Source: Uloborus plumipes (Eukaryota; Arthropoda; Arachnida; Araneae; Uloboridae). From it: a DNA stretch of 64,000 nt. Position 1 is the first letter of the stretch. Each line of letters opens with the position of its first letter. Positions 1 to 11,443 of the stretch are shown here, one piece after another. A model generated the notes under the pieces. The model saw nothing but the letters and a program-made list of their open reading frames with translations, was not told the DNA's origin and searched no databases. The position numbers and the translations under genes are program-made. The stretch covers positions 1 through 64,000 of the forward strand of contig JAXGGA010000036.1 of assembly GCA_038373865.1 (NCBI GenBank). The letters are read 5' to 3'.

Positions 1-367
1 CGTAATCTATGTCCTGTGTTTGTCAGAAGACAAGCCGCATAATACGCAGTCCTCATGTACGTTGAAACTGATTTCTTCTGAATTAAAAAAAAGAGTTGAA
101 TCATCCTGTATAGTGACCGAAATTCAGAAAGCAAAACTGGTGGGACATGGAGTGTTCTAATTGTTATCTGGGGAACCGACAGCTTAAAGTATATTTCAAG
201 CACCTGAGAAGTGAAGAACCTATGATACGAAGTGTTGTACCTATGAATAATATTCATGACTAAGACGGGAATGGAAACTAGACCTCTGGAATGGGAACTT
301 GTGATAGAGTTCCTGTACCACTGAACACCTCGAATTGTAAATGCAAAGACAGAAAAGGTGCTTTCTA
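1..367. other. Gene-free stretch, nothing recognised
   Basis: No coding, RNA or repeat structure that I can support is visible in this AT-rich stretch. Confidence 0.4.
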
Positions 368-400
368 ATTGACGGGGCAAGTGGATAATGGTGATATGTG
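365..400 (+). repeat. Partial end of GAAGGG-type small element
   Basis: AATTGACGGGGCAAGTG followed by GGTGATATGTGACA repeats the end of the element at 474-652. Only this one terminus is visible, so it is read as a truncated copy lying about 100 bp upstream of the complete one. Confidence 0.45.
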
Positions 401-473
401 ACATTTGAATTTCGCCGATTTACACAAACTCAGATTAGTGTGCGTTCAATTGTGTTAATTCACTAACACAATT

Positions 474-652
474 GAAGAGGCAAGTGAACAAAGGTGATAT
501 GTGACAATGTTTTAAATTTCTAGAAAATGCTTTCAAGAAAAAAATTATTACCTTGTCACCTTTCTTTATGCGGGGCCGTCGCGAATCATCCATGGTAAAA
601 AGTATGTTTTTTTAAAAATTGTCACATATCACCTTTATCCACTTGCCCCTTC
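474..652. mobile_element. Small non-autonomous DNA element, 4-bp TSD AATT
   Basis: The element starts GAAGAGGCAAGTG and ends CACTTGCCCCTTC. The inverted ends continue inward through GGTGATATGTGACA (left) and TGTCACATATCACC (right). AATT lies directly outside both ends as a 4-bp target duplication. No coding capacity. The GAAG(G/A)GG terminus and 4-bp AT-only target resemble the elements at 16022 and 23190, so these may be one superfamily. A Sola-like origin is possible but unproven. Confidence 0.65.
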
Positions 653-656
653 AATT

Positions 657-1058
657 ATACACTAAAAATTCCTTGATGTTACTCTCACAAATTGAGCAAC
701 TTGTACAGGAATTGGAAAAAGAATTCTGATACTTCTTCCACTCGACGTCAAACATCTTAGCTACGCCACTGTCAGTGAAAAGTAGATTTCCTTGTCCTTT
801 TAAATAGATTAAGGAAAACTTTCTAACATTGAATGACTCTTTAAAATCATAACTGTGTGCTTATAGCAATACCCTTATAGCAATACATTAAAAATGGGGG
901 GGGGGGACAAAAACTAAATTTCGTTTTAATAATGGATACTATGGAAAACTTTCATATGATATTTATAAAACAACTGTTTTCATTATGTTCAGTAGACGTT
1001 AGCTCATTTAATTATAAGATGAGTGCGTACAATGCGCCTTGCTTCTTTTCTATGGCAA
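657..1058. other. Gene-free stretch with short poly(G) tract
   Basis: Apart from a G run near 896-906 nothing recognisable is present. Confidence 0.4.
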
Positions 1059-1059
1059 T

Positions 1060-1215
1060 TTTATTTATTTTTATTCATATACTAGATAACATAAGAAATA
1101 TTTACAGAACAAAGAGAGGAAATCAAACCCAGAGCACAGGTGGGAATCGAATCCACGACCAGCTGTTCAGCACACACTAAATTACGGACAAGCGTCCACA
1201 GAGAGGCCACTAAAG
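1060..1215 (-). mobile_element. tRNA-derived SINE (copy 1)
   Basis: On the minus strand a box-B-like core (GGATTCGATTCCCACC) is followed by CTGGGTTTGATTTCCTCTCTTTGTTCTGTAAATA-type sequence. The same body follows the box-B-like GGTTCGATTCTCACC at 19085-19235 on the plus strand. The shared body downstream of a tRNA-like head is what marks a SINE rather than a tRNA gene. Ends are approximate. Confidence 0.55.
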
Positions 1216-1765
1216 ATTAAGTTTCCTATTTTTGTTCCTCAGGAATTTAGAAATATACCAGATCAAACAAAAGTTCAACTAGAATGCTTTCGCTTATATT
1301 TTTTAAGAGCAAGGATAGTTAAACAGGTATCCGGCAAAGGTCATACGCACATTAATGCTATGTGCAGTACAATTGTAACAAAAATAAAAATTGAACATTT
1401 TTATCTATGGAGAGCAGAAGTTTCTTTCGGCAACTGTGCTTGATAAAAATAAGGAATTCTTCTGGGGTTAGCATCACCCCGCAGTTCAAGTTCTAACTGT
1501 AACGCAATGGGTTTGGAGGCAGAAAGTCTCGAGCTTGAATCCTGATGGAATCCTTAATTTTTAACACGAAGTAGTATGACTGCGGAACCCTTATCGAACT
1601 ATCCTTGGAGAATTTATCTGGTTTCTTCATATGCTATAAGCAAATGCGAGACAATCCTTCTATAAAAGCTCAACACTGAAATTTTTCATAAAAAAAACAA
1701 CCTATGCAAAGTGGGATGGAGAATCGTGGTATCCAGAACACGAATCCTACAGTGGCGATAACTGT
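1216..1765. other. Gene-free stretch, nothing recognised
   Basis: No supported feature. Confidence 0.4.
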
Positions 1766-1769
1766 TTAA

Positions 1770-3374
1770 GGGTGAATATCAGGAAAAGTGCCAATTTGAC
1801 CATGGAAATTTTCAATTTTTAAAGATACTCAGAAAATAAAATTAATAGGGTATTTCAAATACACATTTGTAAATTTTTTTTTAATTAGGGGCATGGTCAA
1901 GGTGAACATTTACCCCCATTTTAGGGGGTTGTCTTTCAGCGTTACCGACATGATGAGTATGCTACCGAGCTGAAAAATATTACCGATTTCACACTTAGCG
2001 TACAAAAGTAAACACTTTCACTACCTTCTCTGCTTAAAAATAAAATTATTATTACTTAGAATATAATAATATTTACACAGCCTGAATGCTTTTTTGTTTC
2101 ATAATAAATAAAATTAGAAACTAATTAAAAGTTAGTTAAAGTTTAAATAAGTGCGACAAAGTTTTTTTAAACAGATAAACAGATTAATAGTTGAAAAACC
2201 AAAAAAAAAAAAAAATTCTTAACACAATCTTAAAGAACAAAATTAATTCAAGACAGAGTTTGGCGGGGGAGGAAGATTTGCACTAAACTGTTCGTAAGTT
2301 TTCCATTTTAAAACAAAATTATATTTTTGGGTGCAGTAGTTACGAACGAAGGACTGAATATTGATGTAAAAGAAAAAGAGGGTGAAAAATGGCAATAATT
2401 TTGTTTGAAAACTCAAATTTTGCGGAAAAACTAATGTTTTTGAAGCATTAAAAAAATAAATAAACTGCTTCCAATAATGGGAAAATTTGGCAGGAAAACG
2501 ATGCACTTGAAATTATCTTTGTACTTTAAAACTCAACTCAATAAACTCAAAACACGAGGAAAGAATTGCGAAAAAACATCAATAACGCACGCATCAGTTT
2601 TGTAACAAATATCTTCTACTTCGACGCTGCCGACATGACAAATTTCCCGCAATATGATAGCTGAACATCCCTAATTGAAAATTCGAGAGGTTAAAGCCCC
2701 TATTATGTCCAAGATAGTTTGTTTCGTTTCCATTATGCAAAAATAGATTGAAAAATTAATTTATTTTGTGTCTTAATTTCCGCTGCCGACATGACACTTC
2801 ATTTGGTAGAAACAGAAAATTCAAGATTAAACAAATCTTACCAGTAATTCAATGCATCTAAAATTAAAACCTTCGATCGAAACTTAAACATCATATATTA
2901 GGGCTTCACCCAGCACACTTTTGATACCAAAAAATGTTTTGTCTTGAAATTATCATCGCTGAAGTTTGCGTTCTTGTCATGTTATGAAAAGTTGTGACAA
3001 GCAGAAATTGCATTTTTTTATCAATATAAATTCATTTTATCTAAAATACAAGAGTTAATCTTCATAGACGAATATAAAACACGTTATTTCCTTCAGTGTA
3101 TATTACTGCTGCGATGTTTTACAATTCACTGGATTTTTTTTTTTTTTTTTTTTTTAATTTGCAATTCGAATGTGAGACGCGCATCCGACATGACATTGAA
3201 GCAATACAAAGAGTTCTACTGTGACGAATTAAAAGAAAAATCTAAAATTTTTGTTATGGATTGTATGTGCGAAGAAATTTACAGCATGAAAATAGAAACA
3301 TTTTTGGTTTTTATTTGGAAGTGTTTGGGAAATTCATTTGTGACTTAAATTAGCACTTTTCTTGATATTCACCC
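1770..3374. mobile_element. 1.6-kb DNA transposon with TTAA TSD and GGGTGAATATC ends
   Basis: The left end GGGTGAATATCAGGAAAAGTGC and its inverted partner at 3352-3374 (one visible mismatch in the first 22 bases) are each flanked by TTAA (1766-1769 and 3375-3378). Inside, CCGACATGA or CCGACATGACA occurs four times in the same orientation (1945, 2629, 2785, 3185), two of these in the longer form GCTGCCGACATGACA. No transposase frame is recognisable, so it is non-autonomous or decayed. TTAA targets suit piggyBac or Kolobok; the GGG start is less typical of piggyBac, which starts CCC. Superfamily is inference. Confidence 0.7.
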
Positions 3375-3378
3375 TTAA

Positions 3379-4812
3379 GTATATTGTAGAGACGCAAAAA
3401 CTTGAAAAAGTAACCGAATCAGTTTCATCTTTCCTTTATGAGCTGATCCTTGACTCGCATATGTTTGCAAACTCTTTCCGGTGCATTAAATTATATTTTT
3501 TAGATCAGTACTAGAGCTGCGTTGGTCGACGTTTGTAGTCTACCTCGTTGTACGGTAGATAAAAGTTCTTTCCAGTGACGCATTTTCAAGGATCAGGATT
3601 AAATAACAGAAAAAAATAGTGTAAAATTTAATGTCAATGTGTCGAAAAGAGCAATTTTATGACGCACAATTTAAATTTAGCCCTCTTTAGGTTTTTTTTT
3701 TTCAATTCAAAAATGTTATTGTTATTAATAGGCGTAAACATTCCGTTTTAAGGATTTTCAAGCAAAAACCTCCCCCCCCCCCTATGGGGACAAAAATTGC
3801 CCTATGCAAATTCTTGAGCATCAAAGGCCCCCCATTCTACAAAAAAAAAGTGATATATCCAAAAACGCGATATAATTAATAGAGGTCATAAAAAATAGTG
3901 ACTTAATTAGTCTACATATTAGTGCTATGTGTAGTTACAAAGCAATTAATTTATCCCCATTAAATCAAATTTTTCGAGAAACAGAAAGTAAATAATTAAA
4001 GACTAATTTTTTTAATTAAAAAAATATATTTTTATTGTTTTATGGTACAATACACAGATCGGAAATTGCACACACACACACACACACACACACAGCCTAA
4101 GCTGCGATTAAGTAAGTGTGGAAAATAAGCCAGTTTTGTTCATTAACTAAGAATGAAGCAACTATTTTCTGTGAAATATAACTTTCTTTTTGTGATGTCA
4201 CATTTTTTTCCAAACTTAATTTTTCGGGAGTCCAAAAAAAAAAAGTGCGAACGAGCGATATAACGATAGGTACGATGAAAAGAGGGGCTACTGTATAAAT
4301 AATTTCCTTAAATGCTGTTTATACGCTTGGATAGAAAATACAGAACGCGATAACAAGCAAGAATCACTATGGAACATATGGGTCACAAATGCAATGAACT
4401 TTCACTTTAATCGAAATTTGAAAGCTAAAACACAAATAAAATATGAGTAAAAAAAGTAGTTATTATCTCAGTTATATAGCAAATCATCTATGAATGTACT
4501 TAATGTGTACGCTTGCTTTTTCTGCCACTAATTTTTAAAATGACAAATTAGCTATATTTTAAATGGAGACCGCTGTTTCTTCTTCTTTTTAATGCTCTAA
4601 CAATACTAAACAATTATAATACGAAGTAGTCCGAGCCTTTCAGTTGATTTAATGGAGCCTGTCTAGTGCTAGGCGACATTAACGGCATCTCGTCTACATG
4701 TTTTCCATGTCATTGCATAAATCGAAGAAGATTGCTCAACTTAACAATTATATATCACAAATTACGCGATTTAATAAACTCGAACTAGTCGCTTCGTAAA
4801 CTGGGAAGTCTG
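3379..4812. other. Gene-free stretch with poly(C) and (CA)n
   Basis: Contains a C run near 3773-3781 and the CA microsatellite at 4069-4094; nothing else recognised. Confidence 0.4.
4069..4094. repeat. (CA)13 microsatellite
   Basis: Uninterrupted CA dinucleotide run. Confidence 0.95.
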
Positions 4813-4815
4813 CAG

Positions 4816-5745
4816 GGGAAACTAGGAAGACTTGACCCAACTTTTGGTTTTTCATTTTTCAAATTTTTTGTGTAACAGTTATAGAGATCAATAAAATATA
4901 TGAAAATACTATGTTCTTTAGTACATTATTGAGACTGAAAATAATAGCTAAATCGAAGTAGAAATAGTTCAAAAAATTACATGCCTCAAGTCTACATTTG
5001 AGTCAAGTGTCTCTAGGTATAGAGAGACGTGACAAAACACATAGGGAGACATGACCCACCTTATGAATGTAAGAATATTCATAAATATGGAAATCAAAAC
5101 CAGTTTTTAAGGTGTTTTTAGTTCTAATGAGTGATTTTTGAAGTGGCACAACACTTTGGATGAAGTGTTACATAATTGTTCTTTACTTAATCCTACTCTC
5201 ACACGCGCTCTCGACAGCAGAAAAGCAGAAGTCGGATTCAAAATTTGTGACTGCCATTTTGTATGGTAATGTCGATAGAATTTAGAAAAGTTTCAATTTG
5301 CTCCAAATCTCATTCCGACACAACAGCCATTTGAATCTGCTACCTTCTAATCTGCTAGAAAATTTCAGTCAAAATATCATAACTATTTTCTTTTGCTTAG
5401 CCCACAAAATGCCTCGCCCTCTTTTGTTCCCACAAAACTTGACAGTTATCTAGTCTTCAACTCTCCCTTCCTGACTATAAAGCTCTCTGTCACTTGAGTA
5501 TTTTGACTTAGGACTTAGAGATATCTCATATTGTGACTTTGAAGTGTCAGATTCTATAGTTGGTACAAGCCTAAATTAGCAGATTGAGAAAGCTACTCAG
5601 GCTCTAATCACAGTAAATATAGTAACTACTTAGATAAAATTTAATCATTTAACCTAAACCATGGTAGCTGTTCATTACAAAAAAAAATCATGAATTTAAA
5701 TAAAAACATCAAGATTGTGTTTGGGCCAAGTCTACCTAGTTACCT
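4816..5745. repeat. Candidate DNA element with inverted CTAGG-AGACTTGACCCAA ends
   Basis: ACTAGGAAGACTTGACCCAA at the left is mirrored by TTGGGCCAAGTCTACCTAGT at the right. Related AGAGACGTGACA and GGGAGACATGACCCACC motifs lie at about 5020-5060, and GGGTCAGAGCTCCCTAG lies just outside the right end. No clear target duplication was found, so the exact termini are uncertain. Confidence 0.4.
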
Positions 5746-5861
5746 TGGGTCAGAGCTCCCTAGATAGCTTTTCTTTGTTTGCTCTAAATTTTTAACAATT
5801 TGAATGAAAATTATATAAAATTATTGCATATCATTACATAGCTAAAAAGGTGACTAACACA

Positions 5862-6265
5862 TCGCACCCTTGCTACAAAAGTGCCACAACTCGAAAATTG
5901 TAATTTTTGAGTTATGACCGTCATTAGAAGTAGTTAACACGTGTCTACCAATCTTTCAAAAAAGCCAGAAGTTGCATTGAAAAATTAGCCGCCAAAGGGC
6001 AGTTATGGCGTTTTGTTGTTATCAAGATGCATAGGACTCCTTCCACTGAAATGCCACATCTAGAGTTGTCGTCCAGCCATCGTAGAGTAACGTGCGTAAG
6101 TAACGATCATAGTTTGAGTATAGATAGTATACATAGTATGTATCGGTCTTCATATTGACAAATTCAAAAATACTAAAATGTACCTAGTCAGCCCGGGAAC
6201 AGTTTTTTGCAATTCCTGGAAAACTTAGTTTTTTGAGTTGTGGCACTTTTGTAGCAAGGATGCGA
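5862..6265. mobile_element. MITE, TIR TCGCACCCTTGCTAC (copy 1)
   Basis: The ends TCGCACCCTTGCTACAAAAG... and ...CTTTTGTAGCAAGGATGCGA form an inverted repeat of about 31 bp with one mismatch. CA flanks both sides. The body is closely repeated at 25720-26065, and the ends resemble those of a third element at 22040-22406. There is no coding potential. Superfamily not determined. Confidence 0.75.
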
Positions 6266-6356
6266 CATATTAACTTCGAATATTTTCTTGACTTAAAATG
6301 TAAAGTTAAAAAATTGCCAAATTCCAAAATATTCAAAATTTACTTTTATGGTAAAG

Positions 6357-6530
6357 CAGGCCCGTCATTTCAGGTTTCAGGGGGGGGGGGTCAACTGCGC
6401 ACGCCCGACTTTGGAAAGTCAATGCATTTACATGTAAGTAGGCGTGGCTTTTGCCATTTTTTTGGCAAATTCACATTGTATTTATACCCTTTGCCCCCCC
6501 CCCCCGGAACAATTCGAAATGGCGGTCCTG
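6357..6530. mobile_element. 174-bp hAT-type MITE with poly(G)/poly(C) arms
   Basis: Starts CAGGCCCGTCATTTC and ends GAAATGGCGGTCCTG, with perfect 8-bp duplications TGGTAAAG at 6349-6356 and 6531-6538. Runs of G and C lie near the two ends. The same end sequence, GGCCCGTCATTT/GAAATGACGGGCC, bounds the composite at 25613-27731. An 8-bp target and CAGG terminus fit hAT. Confidence 0.8.
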
Positions 6531-6538
6531 TGGTAAAG

Positions 6539-7810
6539 TATCATTTCACACTGAGTTTCTTGAAAACCGCTGATAATTCTGAAATTGCGTTTCCCTGAAA
6601 ATTACTGTTGTGTGGTTGGTCAACCAATATGACTAAAATTTCCCGTAAATATTTTTATGGAAAAAATCGCCATGAGTAAAGTCTCCATATTTTACCCAGC
6701 AGAACCGTTAGCGTAATAAATTAGCGAAACATTTAGTAATACACCATGGGGGGGGGGACCTGAATTAAAAACGCGGTAGATAGTTGTCAAATTAAAGTAC
6801 TCATCTCAAAATGCGTTTTACCAGACAATCTAAAAATTGTTGTAATTTCCACTATGAGATTCAAATTATCCTATGTAAAAATTAAAAGTGAGTATGTGAC
6901 ACAAAACTTTAACAACTTATAGAAAGAATATTTTAACTTAATCATTTTTTTTACAGTTTGGATACATAGGTAAAGTGTAAATTACTTCTATAATTTTAAT
7001 TATGGAAAGAGGGGAATAGAGATTGAGGGAAGGGGGTCATGAAGAGTACTGCAAAGAAAATGATTTTATTTCATTTATTTTGAATTTTCAAATGTCAAAA
7101 CCAAATTGAACCAAGTTACTGTACTTACAAGCATAAGAATAACTAGAAAATAAGTTTAGCAAAACAAATATAGATGTATTATACATTTGTAGGTAAAAAA
7201 TGCTTTGCATAAGAAAACGTGGTTTACATGAGAAAAATGCCGCATATATTGAGACCACTTATAATAAATAAGTTTAGCAATTACAGCCTAGCCTTTCTAT
7301 TTTCACTAGAACACATCTCATACGGGTACTAGAAATAAAATAACGCTCGACAAAAGATCGCTCGTATCATTGGCACGTGCGAATTAGCCGGTAACTTACG
7401 CTCGTGTGCGACGCGGGAAATGCATTAAGAGGTTAAGCAAACCAAACCTCGTTCATTGCCCCTTTTAAATTATTCTGAATGAAATGTATGAGGCGTCAAG
7501 TGCGGGGCACAATGTCAGCTTGTCCACGGAATGGTCTTTTAACAATTCTTCGAGTTTTCAAAACCGATTCAGTAAAATAAAACTTAGTAAAATCTCTGAA
7601 GAACGACTTTTAGTAGTTATTCAAGCAAGCATTGTTGCATTTCCTATTCAAATTAAAAGGCAGTCTGGAATCTTGCCATAACTAATTGCATAGAAAATTG
7701 TTCCTGAAAAACGTGCTCTCTGATGCTTAAATGTTGACATTGTCTATAAAAATAAAATAACTAAACTGCTAATACAACAGTCTTTCGTTCATATAAATAA
7801 AAACTCGTTG
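6539..7810. other. Gene-free stretch downstream of H2B-1
   Basis: Contains a G run near 6747-6756 and AT-rich sequence; frames here show no recognisable domain. Confidence 0.4.
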
Positions 7811-7819
7811 CAAAGAAAT

Positions 7820-7825
7820 TTTATT
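7820..7825 (-). terminator. Poly(A) signal AATAAA of H2B-1
   Basis: AATAAA on the minus strand about 47 nt after the stop codon. No histone-type stem-loop is visible between the stop and this signal, suggesting a polyadenylated, replication-independent histone mRNA. Confidence 0.6.
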
Positions 7826-7871
7826 TCTCCATAAAAATAGCAAACATTAACAATAGATACAACAACATTAT

Positions 7872-8139
7872 TTAATTGTCCGTATTTGCGTATTTCGTGA
7901 CCGCTTTTGTTCCTTCACTAACTGCGTGTCTTCCTAAATCACCTGGCAAAAGCAATCGCACTGCAGTTTGTATTTCCCTTCCTGTTAAAGTTAATCGTTT
8001 ATTGTGACTTGTCAATCTGCTTGCCTCAGCTGCCAACCTTTCAAACATGTCGTTGACAAAACTGTTCATGATGGACATTGCTTTGGAAGAAATGCCAACA
8101 TCAGGGTGAACTTGTTTAAGTACCTTGTAGATGTATGAA
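7872..8139 (-). CDS. H2B variant 1, exon 2
   Basis: Codes the histone fold and C-terminal helix; stop TAA at its low-coordinate end. Acceptor TTCTAG|TTCATAC. Confidence 0.92.
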
Positions 8140-11100
8140 CTAGAAAGAAGAAAAAAAAATCATGATTTAACTCTTACTTTTTAATACTTATCGTTTTACA
8201 GAGGAAAGTACTTGTCTGATTTTCATAGGTAAAACCTTCAGCGTATTTACGCATGCGTCAGGTCTTCTCTGATCTTATCAAAATAGGGGTGATAGGTACC
8301 ATAACAATAAGGGGAAGAACAAGAAGCATTTTGAGCCGTATCAAACAACGTAGAACGATGCTAATTTCAAATACATAGTTTATTTGATTGTGTCAAAAGG
8401 ACAGCAAAAAATACAAGTTTTAAATTGAAAACTTCAGAAAGTTCGCACTCTCTACCCATCACCCCTTTTTTTAAGTGGAATGGTTCCAGAGTGCTAGGCG
8501 CGGATTTCACGGACGGACCGTATGCCAGTCGATCGCTGTTATTGTCTTGCGCTATCTAGGCTGACAATTTGAAATGCGCTGCTTCACTTTTCCAACTGTA
8601 TAGTAATTTGGTGTGAAGCGCGACTTCCACAGTAGTACACACATGCCATAAAAACAAGTTTATCGTATAAGGCAACAATTCACAGTACTACAACACATTC
8701 GAAAAAAGAAAGTACGTTCATGCCCGAGGCGGGATTCTAACCCGGAACCTCCCCATCCACAGTCAGATTTATCTGACCACTAGACAAGTTGGCCGACAGT
8801 CGATTGCCGTGGTAAAATTGTTTCACAAAAACTATCGAGTCATGCGGAGAGAGTGTCAAAAACTTTTAAATCAAAGACAGAAAAAAATTAGTGGACAAAT
8901 TATTTCTCACTTAATAGGAAAAGTCATTGTATAACATTGCTTCTGAAAGATTCTTGTTTCAAAAGAACTTTACTATTCAATGAGATTTGTTGGAGTCTAG
9001 CCATTTCAATTTAAATAAAAAAATATCTAATGATTTTTTTTATTAATAACTATTATGTAAATACAATTACTGAAACAGTTCCGTAAGTGACGTGCATATA
9101 AAGTCATACATGTAAACAGGGGTGCCCATCCCCCCCCCCAAGCTAAATGGCGCAAATTCCCCCCCCCCCTAAAAATTTTTCACAACCCTCTTGTGCTTTT
9201 TATTTTTATCCCTCTTTTTAATTTTATTTTTTTTAAATACTATTTATTTATTTTTTAAATATTATTTATTTATTTTTTTAAATTATAACTATTATTTTTT
9301 AAAATTATAACTATTATTTTTTTAAATATATTATTAATGTTTTTAAAGTTCGAACTATGCGCAGAATAGATTCGCTTTTTTTCCCCTTCCAGGCATTTTA
9401 AGATCGCACACACGCACAAAAAAAATAAATAAATAAATGAATAAATAAAAAAATAATAAAGAAATAATTTAAATTAAAAAAATAAATTAATAAATAATTT
9501 AAATAAATAATTAAATTAGTTTTAAAAAATCCCCCCAAAAATGTTGATGGCGCAACTTGCGCCATAATCCCTCCCCCCTGTGGGCACCCCTGCATGTAAA
9601 TATTAAAAAAGTTGACTGCAAAAATCCAACTCTTCTAGGGTAAAAGACCTAACCTCACCAGTTATGAGTTAAATTCCTATGCAAAAAAGTATATCGAGGA
9701 AGCAAGGGTTAAACTTTGAAGTTTCGTTCTTTTTGCTAAAGAAACGAAACAGTACATTTCACATGCAAATTCACAACTCAAAAATAGACTTTTAAGCTAG
9801 AGGAACGTAGTTTATTTTGTAAAAACAATAAATTAAGAAGGTGGAATTTTGAAATTGCGAACTTTTCAGTTTGGTTGTATGTATGATACATTTGAAATGA
9901 ACAAACCGCTTCGGATTTTAAGTGGTCAAGGCTTTCTGATTTACTCTTGAATATTCTAAATTATTGCATTTTGAGTTTGTCACAATTCTTCTAGAACTGA
10001 GTTTTGATTCAAGCTTTTTTAGTATCGCAGACACATAAATTGAAAGCCAAAATTATTCAATACACTTAACCCTTCACTAGTGATGTGATATTTTGTAATG
10101 TAACCCCAATATTATACTTCTTGTTCACTCCATAAAAGTTAACAAATAAAAATCAGAGAACTTCCAATGATTTTTGTATAAATTTTTTAATACAACTGAA
10201 GCAGTACCGTAAGTGACATACATATACATATAAAGCGATTCTATGTAAACATTACAAAACACACACACATTTGAATGCGTAAGTTCAATTCTTTCGTGGT
10301 GTAAAACACCTTACCTCACCAAGAAAGGGTTAAATTTAAGTACTAAACATAGAATTGATATTCAAATATCGTTTAAAAAAAAAAATGTGATCGTTTTTAA
10401 ATTCCCCAAGAACTGAAATTTATCCCTTTGAACTAGTGTTACTTTACTTATTATAGATTTTTATAAATAAGATGTTTAGTAATGTTGGTTGGTAATCGGT
10501 TAAGCATTGTTGCTATCTAAATCTATTCTGAAATTTTCAAATTAACTTCCAAGCAAAACTGCTCATTCCCAATTCACAAAGCTAAACTGCACAATTTCAG
10601 CAGCTGGTTTATCCATCAACAGTTGCTAAGTTTTAGATCATAACAGGACCAGAAGACTGGTTTGACTTTCAATACACATCAAATTCAAACAAAAATGTTA
10701 AAAGCACCCATCATATGATCGGTTTTTGAAAACATATGTTCACCAATAAATTTTAACTGAAAGTTGCCAAGTCTTAATCGGGATTTATTCGCTTGATTTT
10801 ATATGTGGAACATTAACCATTGTTGCGATTCTTATTAAGTTGGAATATATTTCCCTTTAGACAAAATTAGTTCTCTTTAAACAAAACAAAGCTATCTGCA
10901 CAATCACTACTGCTAGTTATTCCAATAACAAACAGTCAGTTTAAACCCATTATAAGACATTGAAGTTGCCAAGTCTAATTAATCTGGATTTATTCGCTTG
11001 ATTTTATATGTGAAACATTAACCATTGTTGCGATTCGTATTAAGTTCAAAGATATTTTAAGCTTCCTTTAGACAAAACAAAGCTATCTGCACAATCACTA

Positions 11101-11366
11101 CTGCTAGTTATTCCGATAACAGACTGTCAGTTTAAACCCATTATAAGACATTGAAGAATATGCAACGTTCCATGAGCTTGAAATTTCAATGAAAGTTGAA
11201 TCCATACGAAAAGTTTATTACGAAAATAAATAAGGAATGAATTTTACCTGTACGTTTCACTTCGCTTCTTTCGTCGTGATTTATGTCCTTGGTTTGGCAC
11301 GGATACAGCACGCTGAGCCTTGTCGGATTTGCTAGCACTTTTCTTGCGATTTGACTTAGCCGGCAT
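7872..11366 (-). CDS. Histone H2B variant 1, intron-containing (exons 11366-11248 and 8139-7872)
   Basis: Core nucleosome histone that pairs with H2A. Two exons join to a 128-residue protein, close to the usual ~123-126. Exon 1 (119 nt) encodes a Lys/Arg/Ser-rich tail ending RRKKRSETY. Exon 2 carries the histone fold, with [39 protein letters not shown] and [19 protein letters not shown], and the C-terminal helix GTKAVTKY. The C-terminal Lys equivalent to the ubiquitinated Lys (human K120) is kept. The intron (8140-11247, 3108 nt) has a GTAAAA donor and CTTTCTAG acceptor and splits a Ser codon in phase 2. ATG at 11366 is followed directly by a typical basic tail (MPAKSNRKK). Replication-coupled H2B genes usually lack introns, so this looks like a replacement or tissue-specific variant. 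Expression is not shown by sequence. Confidence 0.9.
8210..8522 (+). repeat. Interspersed repeat, copy 1 (inside H2B-1 intron)
   Basis: About 300 bp from a GATTTTC(A/T)TAGGTAAAA motif to GTGCTAGGCGCGG. It is closely similar in inverse orientation to 17022-17330. Shared landmarks are TTTACGCATGCGTCA and CAAAATAGGGGTGATAGGT. No TIR or frame seen; family unknown. Confidence 0.7.
8721..8797 (-). repeat. tRNA-like SINE head
   Basis: The minus strand reads a box A-like TAGTGGTCAGATAAATCTGA and a box B-like GGTTCCGGGTTAGAATCCCGCC. The acceptor stem does not close as in a functional tRNA and an AT-rich body follows, so a tRNA-derived SINE or tRNA pseudogene is more likely than a gene. Confidence 0.5.
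9035..10335 (+). repeat. Diverged tandem duplication in H2B-1 intron
   Basis: The stretch around 9035-9116 plus 9593-9690 (AATGATTTTT..., CCGTAAGTGACGTGCATATAAAG, ACCTCACC) recurs at about 10165-10330. The first copy is interrupted by the hAT element at 9117-9592, the second is not. Confidence 0.65.
9117..9592. mobile_element. 476-bp hAT-type MITE with poly(C) arms
   Basis: Begins CAGGGGTGCCCATCCCC and ends GGGCACCCCTG, with perfect 8-bp duplications CATGTAAA at 9109-9116 and 9593-9600. The interior is AT-rich with TTTATTT/AAATAAA arms. A decayed relative lies at 30102-30521. The empty version of this target is visible in the duplicate intron segment near 10240. Confidence 0.85.
10755..11155 (+). 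repeat. Two tandem ~200-bp units in H2B-1 intron
   Basis: Units of about 200 bp containing AAGTTGCCAAGTCT, GGATTTATTCGCTTGATTTT and CAAAGCTATCTGCACAATCA repeat head to tail, each ending AACCCATTATAAGACATTGA. A weaker third copy may precede at about 10550-10700. Confidence 0.8.
11248..11366 (-). CDS. H2B variant 1, exon 1
   Basis: Codes 39 residues plus two bases of a Ser codon; basic tail. Donor CAG|GTAAAA. Confidence 0.85.
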
Positions 11367-11431
11367 CTTAAAAAGGCGAAAATCTTAATACCAATCGATG
11401 TTCTTATTCTTATATGTTAAGAAAAGCCTTT

Positions 11432-11443
11432 CGCGCATGCGTG
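11432..11443. promoter_or_regulatory. NRF1-like palindromic site upstream of H2B-1
   Basis: CGCGCATGCGTG lies about 66 bp upstream of the start codon and is close to the NRF1 consensus YGCGCAYGCGCR. A related TGCGCACGCACG lies about 80 bp upstream of H2B-2. Suggestive only. Confidence 0.25.

Noticed and set aside
932..1180. 82-codon plus-strand reading frame
   Set aside because: Its 3' half is the reverse of a tRNA-derived SINE and no domain is visible.
8721..8797. Possible tRNA gene on the minus strand
   Set aside because: Box A and B are present but the acceptor and anticodon stems do not form a convincing cloverleaf; better as a SINE head.
10755..11155. Repeat units considered as a CRISPR array
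   Set aside because: Only two long diverged units without spacers, inside a eukaryotic intron.
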